DNA of 38,628 nt, taken from assembly GCA_036406655.1 (NCBI GenBank), contig DASXAP010000319.1:1-38628 (forward strand), written 5' to 3'. Below, piece by piece: positions 33,355-38,628 of this stretch. Under the pieces are notes generated by a model. That model had not been told where the DNA came from and ran no database searches. It saw only the letters and a list, made by a program, of their open reading frames with translations. The position numbers and the translations under genes are program-made. Position 1 is the stretch's first letter, and each line of letters begins with the position of its first letter. Source of the DNA: VAZQ01 sp036406655 (GTDB lineage: Bacteria; Pseudomonadota; Alphaproteobacteria; Rhizobiales; Xanthobacteraceae).

Positions 33355-33550
33355 TATCCGCTCTGCTCGCAAAATGAAATGGGCATGCCCGCTACTCCGC
33401 ACGGCTTGATGTTGCCATCCCGGATCACCTCGGTCCATTTGGCGATCTCCGACCCGATGCAGGCCTCGAGCACTCTGGGGAACCGTGTGTCCCGTCATGC
33501 CAGCTGGGCGAAGCGCCGCCGTCACTCGGATTTTATCGCAAACGCGTCAT
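33354..33550 (-). pseudogene. Remnant resembling the C-terminus of a Bug/TctC solute-binding protein, between rimI and miaB
   Basis: On the minus strand the frame ending at the TAA 33356-33354 encodes VLEACIGSEIAKW followed by TEVIRDGNIKPCG. This matches the typical last helix and strand of tripartite-tricarboxylate receptors, whose consensus is roughly E-I-x-K-W-x-x-V-I-x-x-x-x-I-K. Upstream, the frame is broken by a TGA at 33497-33495 and another at 33524-33522. A GGAGGAG ribosome-binding site and ATG at 33550 open a five-codon frame (MTRLR, stop) not in phase with it. The whole reads as an internally deleted, decayed gene. In Bradyrhizobium and Agrobacterium I recall fur between rimI and miaB; no Fur signature is seen here. 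The homology is judged by eye from about 27 residues. Confidence 0.5.
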
Positions 33551-33571
33551 GGCTCCTCCCGGCGATCGGAT

Positions 33572-34051
33572 TCACCCGAGATCGCGGCGCATCACCAGGG
33601 CCGCGGATCCGCGGCCGGCCGGATAATATCCTTCGCGCCGACCGACCTCGCGAAAATTCGCGCCCCGGTACAGCCGGCGCGCCGGCAGATTGCTCTCCTC
33701 CACCTCGAGAAAGACGGCGCGTGCGCCCAACCCGGCGAGCCGACGCATATGCAGATCGAGCAGCTGGCGTGCCAATCCCCTGCCGCGCCGAGCCGGGGCG
33801 ACGGCCACCGACAGGATTTCCGCTTCCTCGAGGACGATCCGCGAGACGATGAAACCGACAAGGCGGCGGTCGAGGATCGCGCGGTGAGCCACGACATTGC
33901 GATCGAGCAGCAACTGCTCGAATTCATCCTCGCTCCAGCCGCGATGGAAGGAGGCCGCGTGCAGCGCCGCCAGCCCCGGAACGTCCCGCGGCGAGGCTTC
34001 CGACAGCGCCGGCCCGCTGCGGGCAAAAAGCGATCGGACGAGCCCGATCAT
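33572..34051 (-). CDS. rimI: RimI-type ribosomal-protein/peptide N-acetyltransferase
   Basis: GNAT-fold acetyltransferase, 159 aa. The acetyl-CoA site is clear in ILSVAVAPARRGRGLARQLL (R-R-G-x-G-x-A), followed by FLEVEESNLPARRLYRGANF and a Tyr-rich GRREGYYP near the end, both typical of RimI. RimI acetylates the N-terminus of S18 in E. coli; in this slot beside tsaB it could act on other proteins. ATG 34051 overlaps the tsaB stop as ATGA, so the pair is coupled. Confidence 0.92.
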   Translation of the reverse strand: MIGLVRSLFARSGPALSEASPRDVPGLAALHAASFHRGWSEDEFEQLLLDRNVVAHRAILDRRLVGFIVSRIVLEEAEILSVAVAPARRGRGLARQLLDLHMRRLAGLGARAVFLEVEESNLPARRLYRGANFREVGRREGYYPAGRGSAALVMRRDLG

Positions 34052-34731
34052 CGGCGAGGCAGCCGCCCCGTGTCCTGTGGCTGCGCGTCGGGCGGGCGCA
34101 GATAGAGCGGCTTGGGCGGACCGTCCTGGTCGGCTTCAGCGCCGAGCCGGGCGATCCAGCCGATATCGGGAGCATGCCGCTGCTCGACCGCGAGCGGTTG
34201 CTGGACTCCCTTCGGCCAGGCCGCGGCCAGCAGATCGGCGGCCGAACCGGTCACCCGCGCAGGGCCCGTCAGGGTGGCCCGCACGGCGTCGCGCAAGCTC
34301 GCCATCCGCGGGGCGACCAACGTGCGTCCACCGGCACCGAACACCTGCAGATAAACGTTGCCGTGCCGCGCGTCGATGGCGGAAACAACGTGCGTGCTGT
34401 CGTCTTCGGCGATCAAGGGGGCGGCGAAGCCGACCAGCGTCGAGAGGCCGATGGCCGGCTTTCCCGCCGCCAAGCCGATGCCGCGCGCCGCCGATATTCC
34501 CACCCGCAGCCCGGTGAAGCTGCCGGGCCCGGTGGTCACAGCGATACGGTCGAGCTCTGCGAATTCGAGCTCGGCGAGGTCCATGACACGCGCGATCAAG
34601 GGCATGAGCGCTTCGGCATGGCCGCGCGCCATAGCGAGCGTCTCGCTGGCGGTGATCCCGCCTGCCCCGCTGTCCAGCACGGCGGCCGAGCAAGCTTCCA
34701 GCGCCGTGTCGATCGCAAGCACGCGCATCAT
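34048..34731 (-). CDS. tsaB: TsaB, t6A37 tRNA threonylcarbamoylation complex component
   Basis: Non-catalytic partner of TsaD in forming N6-threonylcarbamoyladenosine at position 37 of ANN-reading tRNAs. The 227-aa ASKHA-fold protein has the starting MMRVLAIDTALEACSAAVLD, the signature TTGPGSFTGLRVGISAARGI and AIDARHGNVYLQVF. tsaD, tsaE and tsaC are not in the window. Together with miaB it provides two modifications of tRNA position 37 encoded in this run. The 81-bp upstream spacer separates it from nfuA. Confidence 0.95.
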   Translation of the reverse strand: MMRVLAIDTALEACSAAVLDSGAGGITASETLAMARGHAEALMPLIARVMDLAELEFAELDRIAVTTGPGSFTGLRVGISAARGIGLAAGKPAIGLSTLVGFAAPLIAEDDSTHVVSAIDARHGNVYLQVFGAGGRTLVAPRMASLRDAVRATLTGPARVTGSAADLLAAAWPKGVQQPLAVEQRHAPDIGWIARLGAEADQDGPPKPLYLRPPDAQPQDTGRLPRR

Positions 34732-34812
34732 CAGGCGAAGGGCGGCAGATGACGGGCGACGGGTCGGCAGCGGCCTGCAATCTGCTGTCTGCCCTCCGTC
34801 ATCCCTTCACTG

Positions 34813-35376
34813 CTAGGTCATCGGCCTGACCTCGACAACGTCGGGCAGGTAATGGCGCAGCAAGTTCTGGATGCCGTGGCGCAGTGTCGCGGTCGAGGAC
34901 GGGCATCCCGAGCAGGCCCCCTTCATGTCGAGATAGACCACCCCATCCTTGAAGCCGCGGAAGGTGATGTCACCCCCGTCGTTGGCCACCGCGGGGCGCA
35001 CCCGCGATTCGATCAGCTCCTTGATGGTGGCGACAGTGTCCGAATCCTCAGGCTCGAAAAATTCACCGCCTCCGGCCGGCGCCGCACCCTCGACAGAGCT
35101 CATGATCGGGGCGCCGGACACGAAATGCTCCATGATCGCGCCGAGGATTGCCGGCTTGAGCTGCGGCCATTCCGCGCCGCTCTTGGTCACGGCGATGAAA
35201 TCGGCGCCGAAGAACACGCCGCTGACGCCCGGGATGTCGAACAGCCGCTGAGCGAGCGGGGATTGCGCCGCAGTGTCGCGATCACGCATGTCGAGCGTGC
35301 CGCTTGCCAGCACGGCACGACCGGGCAGGAACTTGAGGGTGGCCGGGTTGGGGGTCGGCTCGGTCTGAATGAACAT
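34813..35376 (-). CDS. NfuA/Nfu-type iron-sulfur cluster carrier
   Basis: The 187-aa protein has the Nfu N-terminal domain (about 1-88, starting MFIQTEPTPNPATLKFLPG, with FDIPGVSGVFFGADFI) and a C-terminal NifU-like domain (about 112-187). The cluster-binding CxxC is Cys155/Cys158 in MKGACSGCPSS. This resembles mitochondrial NFU1 and alphaproteobacterial Nfu proteins, which deliver [4Fe-4S] clusters; MiaB, encoded in the same run, would be a plausible client (inference). The longer frame to 35463 is rejected because family members begin MFIQTEPTPNP. Confidence 0.93.
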   Translation of the reverse strand: MFIQTEPTPNPATLKFLPGRAVLASGTLDMRDRDTAAQSPLAQRLFDIPGVSGVFFGADFIAVTKSGAEWPQLKPAILGAIMEHFVSGAPIMSSVEGAAPAGGGEFFEPEDSDTVATIKELIESRVRPAVANDGGDITFRGFKDGVVYLDMKGACSGCPSSTATLRHGIQNLLRHYLPDVVEVRPMT

Positions 35377-35505
35377 GTCGGGCTCCCTGCGCGACGGGCC
35401 TTGGCCTCTCACCGGGGAGAGGAACTGCATGCTAATAGGTGGCGAGGCGCGGTGGAAGTTCAAGCCAGGAATGCCTGCCCCGCCCCTGCCCGGCAGGGCG
35501 CTCGT

Positions 35506-36000
35506 TCAGGACAACGCGTCGAGCTCCTCGTCCGTGAGGTGGCCGGGAACGATGGCTACCGGAATCGGAAAGTCGCCGGCGCTTTTGCCAATGCTGGAGA
35601 CAAGGGGGCCCGGTCCTTCCTTGCCGGTTCCTGCGGCGAGCACGAGAATGGCAATGTCCTCGTCGTCCTCGATCAGATCGAGCACCTCCTGGGCCTTCTC
35701 CCCTTCGCGGATGACGCGCTGCGGCACCACGCCGGTGATGCTCGCAGAACGAGCCGCGTAACGGTCGAGCACGGCATTCGCCTCCTCGTGCGCCTCCGCT
35801 CGCATGATGTCGGCCACGCCCAGCCATTGCTGATTGCGGTCGTGAGTCTCGATGACCCGCAGCATCAGCACGGTTGCGCCTATCCGCAGCGCGCGGCGAC
35901 TGGCGAAATAAAGGGCGCGGTCGCACTCGGGCGAGTCATCGATAACCACCATGAATTTCGGCGAGTGCCCGGCCTCGTAGCTACGGCGCTTCTTGCTCAT
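35506..36000 (-). CDS. Universal stress protein (UspA family)
   Basis: Small cytosolic alpha/beta protein of 164 aa, with the strand KFMVVIDDSPECDRALYFASR (in parts 15-35) and VLMLRVIETHDRNQQWLGV. The C-terminal nucleotide-type loop reads LVLAAGTGKEGPGPLVSSIG (120-138), a G-x2-G-x9-G-S/T-like pattern, so ATP binding is plausible. ATG 36000 (MSKKRRSYEAGHSPK) fits homologues, but 36027 and 36051 are in-frame alternatives without better ribosome-binding sites. It follows trpS on the same strand; the 194-bp spacer 36001-36194 has no clear terminator or gene. Confidence 0.88.
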   Translation of the reverse strand: MSKKRRSYEAGHSPKFMVVIDDSPECDRALYFASRRALRIGATVLMLRVIETHDRNQQWLGVADIMRAEAHEEANAVLDRYAARSASITGVVPQRVIREGEKAQEVLDLIEDDEDIAILVLAAGTGKEGPGPLVSSIGKSAGDFPIPVAIVPGHLTDEELDALS

Positions 36001-36194
36001 CGATTCGGCGGCCGGCTCAGACACCATCAGGAACCGGGAAAATCCTGCCATGCCGTCCGGTTGCGGCACAAGGCCCGCACCTGCGTCTGCAGCTTCGCGG
36101 GATCTTGCCGGCTTGATGGGCTGTGCCTGCTCCGCAGCCGATCCCGGTTTCGTCCCCGGCTCGGCCGAGCACCCGCTTCTGCGAGGCGCAAGCC

Positions 36195-37229
36195 TCAGCG
36201 ATGCACGAATCCGACGATGTCCTTGACCGCCCGCATGGTCTCGGCGGCGAGGATCCCCGCGCGCGCGGCACCGTCGGCCAGCACCGAATCGATATAGACG
36301 GGGTCGCCGACCAGGCGCTTCATCTCGGCGTTGACCGGGCCGAGCTTGACGACTGCCAGCTCGACGAGTGCCGCCTTGAAGGTCGAGAACTGGGCGCCGC
36401 CGAATTGCGTCAACACCTTGGACTTGGGCTCGCCGGCGAGCGCGGCATAGATGCCGACGAGGTTGTCCGCCTCCGGCCGGTGCTGCAGCCCCTTTTCCTC
36501 GCTGGGGAGCGGATCCGGATCGGTCTTGGCGCGTCGAATCTTGTGTGCGATCGCGTCGGCGTCGTCGGTCAGATTGATGCGGGACTGGTCCGAAGCGTCC
36601 GATTTCGACATTTTTTTCGACCCATCCCGCAGCGACATGACGCGCGTGGCGGGCCCCTGAATGAGCGGCTCCGGCTCCGGGAAAAAAGCGTCGCCGTAGC
36701 CGTGCGCGCGAATGGAGGGTGCGAAGTCGTTGTTGAACTTCTGGGCGATGTCGCGGCAAAGCTCCAGGTGCTGCTTCTGATCCTCGCCCACCGGCACGTG
36801 CGTGGCACGATAGACCAGGATGTCGGCCGCCATCAGTGCCGGATAGGCATAAAGACCGACCGAGGCGTTCTCGCGGTCCTTGCCGGCCTTCTCCTTGAAC
36901 TGAGTCATGCGGTTGAGCCAGCCGAGCCGGGCGACGCAATTGAACACCCAAGCCAGCTCGGCGTGCTCGGGGACCTGGCTCTGATTGAAGACGATGTGCT
37001 TCTTCGGATCGATGCCGCAGGCCATGAAGGCGGCGGTGACCTCGCGGGTCGCTCTCGGCAACTCGGCAGGATCCTGCCACACGGTGATCGCGTGCAGATC
37101 GACCACGCAGTAGATGCAGTCGTACTGCTGCTGCAGCTCGACGAACTTGACCATGGCGCCGAGATAGTTGCCCAGGTGCAGATTGCCGGTCGGCTGCACC
37201 CCGGAAAATACTCGCTCCTTGAGGGCCAT
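36195..37229 (-). CDS. trpS: Tryptophanyl-tRNA synthetase
   Basis: Class I aminoacyl-tRNA synthetase, 344 aa. The HIGH-equivalent motif is TGNLHLGNYLGA (14-25), and the KMSKS motif is exact at 206-210 (DGSKKMSKSDAS). VGEDQKQHLELCRDIAQKFN is the TrpRS tryptophan/ATP-binding stretch. Alphaproteobacteria often have a longer linker before KMSKS, consistent with this length. ATG 37229 is preceded by GGGAGGTG. No trp leader or T-box was seen. It is divergent from the adenosine kinase gene. Confidence 0.97.
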   Translation of the reverse strand: MALKERVFSGVQPTGNLHLGNYLGAMVKFVELQQQYDCIYCVVDLHAITVWQDPAELPRATREVTAAFMACGIDPKKHIVFNQSQVPEHAELAWVFNCVARLGWLNRMTQFKEKAGKDRENASVGLYAYPALMAADILVYRATHVPVGEDQKQHLELCRDIAQKFNNDFAPSIRAHGYGDAFFPEPEPLIQGPATRVMSLRDGSKKMSKSDASDQSRINLTDDADAIAHKIRRAKTDPDPLPSEEKGLQHRPEADNLVGIYAALAGEPKSKVLTQFGGAQFSTFKAALVELAVVKLGPVNAEMKRLVGDPVYIDSVLADGAARAGILAAETMRAVKDIVGFVHR

Positions 37230-37314
37230 CTTCGTTGCACCTCCCGGGCGCGCCAGATGCCATGATCAGCCACGTCGGCGCAAGCATCGGCCGCGAGCCT
37301 CGGGCGAGCGACGA

Positions 37315-37342
37315 TTGTGCTGAAACCAGCCGAGACTATAGT
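37315..37342 (+). promoter_or_regulatory. Predicted promoter for the adenosine kinase gene
   Basis: TTGTGC (37315-37320) and TATAGT (37337-37342) are 16 bp apart, with the -10 in CTATAGT context favoured in alphaproteobacteria. It lies about 40 bp before the kinase ATG in the 155-bp trpS divergent spacer. No promoter of similar quality was seen for trpS. Confidence 0.5.
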
Positions 37343-37384
37343 GCATCGCGCGCTCGTGCGGATTGGCCGCAACAGAGGAAAGCG

Positions 37385-38386
37385 ATGCCTGCAAGCCGTT
37401 TCGACGTTCTGGGGATCGGCAACGCCATCGTCGACGTGATTGCACGCACCGACGACGATTTCCTCGCCGAACGCCGGATGCGCAAAGGCGCCATGCAGCT
37501 GATCGACGAGCGGCAGGCGACGGCGCTGTATGATGCGATGGGACCGGCGGTGGAGGTGTCGGGCGGGTCGGCTGCCAACACCATCGTCGGGTCGGCGAGT
37601 CTCGGCGCCCGGGCCGCCTTCGTCGGGAAGGTCAAGGACGATGAGCTCGGCCGTGTGTTCGCCCACGACATCCGCGCGGCTGGGGTCGACTTCAGCACCC
37701 CGCCGGCGTCGGACGGTCCGTCGACCGCCCGCTGCTATGTGCTGGTCACCCCGGACGGGGAGCGCACCATGAACACCTATCTCGGCGCGGCGCAGGACCT
37801 GCACCCCAGCGATATCGATCCCGACACGGTGGCGGCGGCGCAAATCGTCTACCTCGAGGGATATCTCTGGGACCCGCCCAGGGCCAAGGACGCCTTCTTG
37901 AAAGCAGCCGGGATCGCGCACGCGGCCGAACGTGACGTCGCCCTCACCTTGTCGGACGCGTTCTGCGTCGACCGCTACCGCGCGGAATTCCTCGAGCTCA
38001 TCCGTTCCCGCACCGTCGATCTGGTATTCGCCAATGAGCGCGAGCTGCACAGCCTCTACCAGACCGCGGACCTCGAGACCGCGGTCAACGCGCTGCGCAA
38101 CGATGCCCGCATGGCAGTCGTCACCCGCAGCGAGAAGGGCTGCCTGGTGGTCACGCGTGGAGAAACCGATGTCGTTCCCGCCACTCCGATCGAGCGTCTG
38201 GTGGATGCGACCGGTGCCGGCGACCTGTTCGCCGCCGGCTTCATGGTCGGACTGGCGCGTGGCTGCGACAATCGTACCTCCGCCCGGCTGGGCGCGCTGA
38301 CGGCCGCCGAGGTGATCCAGCACCTTGGCGCCCGGCCGGAGACGTCCCTGTTGGCCCTCGCCCGGGATAACGGATTTGAACTCTGA
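37385..38386 (+). CDS. PfkB-family sugar/nucleoside kinase, adenosine kinase type
   Basis: Ribokinase-fold kinase of 333 aa. It has the N-terminal VLGIGNAIVDVIA (8-20), the substrate di-Gly region VSGGSAANTIVGSASLG (58-74) and the PfkB signature 2 LVDATGAGDLFAAGF (272-286) with catalytic Asp280. The order and spacing match bacterial adenosine kinases (AdoK) widespread in alphaproteobacteria; substrate could also be another nucleoside or sugar. ATG 37385 follows AGAGGAAAG. It is a single gene, divergent from trpS. Confidence 0.88.
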   Translation: MPASRFDVLGIGNAIVDVIARTDDDFLAERRMRKGAMQLIDERQATALYDAMGPAVEVSGGSAANTIVGSASLGARAAFVGKVKDDELGRVFAHDIRAAGVDFSTPPASDGPSTARCYVLVTPDGERTMNTYLGAAQDLHPSDIDPDTVAAAQIVYLEGYLWDPPRAKDAFLKAAGIAHAAERDVALTLSDAFCVDRYRAEFLELIRSRTVDLVFANERELHSLYQTADLETAVNALRNDARMAVVTRSEKGCLVVTRGETDVVPATPIERLVDATGAGDLFAAGFMVGLARGCDNRTSARLGALTAAEVIQHLGARPETSLLALARDNGFEL

Positions 38387-38387
38387 C

Positions 38388-38419
38388 GCCGGTCAATAGG
38401 GAATGATTTCCGGCTTTTT
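38388..38419 (+). terminator. Possible weak intrinsic terminator after the kinase gene
   Basis: GCCGG (38388-38392) can pair with CCGGC (38410-38414) and is followed directly by TTTTT (38415-38419). The stem is only 5 bp with a 17-base loop, and a competing GGAA/TTCC pairing lies inside. Position just past the stop supports it; strength is low. Confidence 0.4.
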
Positions 38420-38522
38420 CACAGAGATTCACAGGAAAGAGGCGGTTTCCCGGAAGTCGAAGGAACGGCGGCCGGCAGAAGGCATTACCGGCTCAGAACC
38501 GATCTGCAGCAGGGAAGCGCAC

Positions 38523-38628
38523 ATGGTCTCACGATCCGATCGTCTACCCGATCAATTTCCCGTCGGCACCCGCTACGTGGTCGAGGGGCAGCCCGCGGGC
38601 GAAGGGCGTGTCCGCATCCGTATGCACT
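38523..38628 (+). CDS. Small conserved hypothetical protein (N-terminus only, cut by window edge)
   Basis: An ATG at 38523 behind AGGGAAG opens a frame that runs off the window after 35 codons, beginning MVSRSDRLPDQFPVGTRYVV and continuing with a Gly/Arg-rich turn. The opening resembles a family of short alphaproteobacterial proteins with the pattern R-x-D-R-L-P-x-Q-F-P-V-G-T-x-Y-V-V-E-G, for which I know no function. The upstream spacer 38387-38522 holds the possible terminator and nothing else I can identify. Confidence 0.6.
   Translation, partial: MVSRSDRLPDQFPVGTRYVVEGQPAGEGRVRIRMH

Noticed and set aside
33355..33525. N-terminal extension of MiaB to the GTG at 33525
   Set aside because: The extra 57 residues are not MiaB-like and overlap the gene remnant; the family starts shortly before the first cluster Cys.
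1..38628. CRISPR arrays, insertion sequences, prophage, tRNA/rRNA genes, toxin-antitoxin or defence genes
   Set aside because: No repeat arrays, transposase or integrase motifs, tRNA cloverleaf sequences or defence-type domains were recognised; spacers are short and mostly accounted for.

Overview
The window is about 38.6 kb of GC-rich, densely coded chromosome from an alphaproteobacterium, most likely a member of Hyphomicrobiales close to the Bradyrhizobium/Xanthobacteraceae branch. The markers are an Irr-type Fur regulator next to fabA-fabB-fabI, a DUF2336 protein, a PraR/PhrR-like HTH gene ahead of metK, the two-domain YlxR-L7Ae protein, and a gene order (irr-fab, then pnp to rimP, then trmB-metK to tsaB, then trpS) that I recall from Bradyrhizobium. 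Almost everything is core housekeeping. I see no phage, insertion sequence, CRISPR array, defence island, tRNA or rRNA.

Layout. 1-3.1 kb: ubiB (cut by the window edge) and ubiE on the minus strand; mutM and an enoyl-CoA hydratase on the plus strand. 3.2-8.7 kb: a secreted trypsin-like protein without its catalytic His, a MoeB-type E1 enzyme, a small secreted protein, a glyoxylate/hydroxypyruvate reductase, an exported SH3 protein and irr. 8.9-13.0 kb: fabA-fabB-fabI and a membrane-anchored class III adenylate cyclase. 13.1-23.3 kb (minus strand): the translation/transcription operon rimP-nusA-ylxR-infB-rbfA-truB-rpsO-pnp, preceded by a visible promoter and a strong intrinsic-terminator hairpin in its 5' leader. 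23.4-24.5 kb: a DUF2336 gene. 24.5-35.4 kb (minus strand): nfuA-tsaB-rimI-[gene remnant]-miaB-phoH-ybeY-corC-lnt-HTH-metK-trmB, a run for tRNA modification, ribosome/RNA quality control and envelope lipoprotein maturation. 35.5-38.6 kb: a universal stress protein, trpS, an adenosine kinase-type sugar kinase and the start of a small conserved gene.

The unusual points are modest. (1) The rimP-nusA-infB operon carries a textbook attenuator in its leader. (2) A decayed fragment resembling the C-terminus of a tripartite-tricarboxylate (Bug/TctC) binding protein lies between rimI and miaB, where relatives carry fur. (3) Lnt has an in-frame duplication/insertion of about 23 residues beside its active site. 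(4) The secreted trypsin-like protein has Gln in place of the catalytic His. (5) rpsT-dnaA, which I expect after mutM-ech, is absent. No clearly new multi-gene system was found. Start codons were chosen from ribosome-binding sites, overlaps and family N-termini, and are uncertain where stated.
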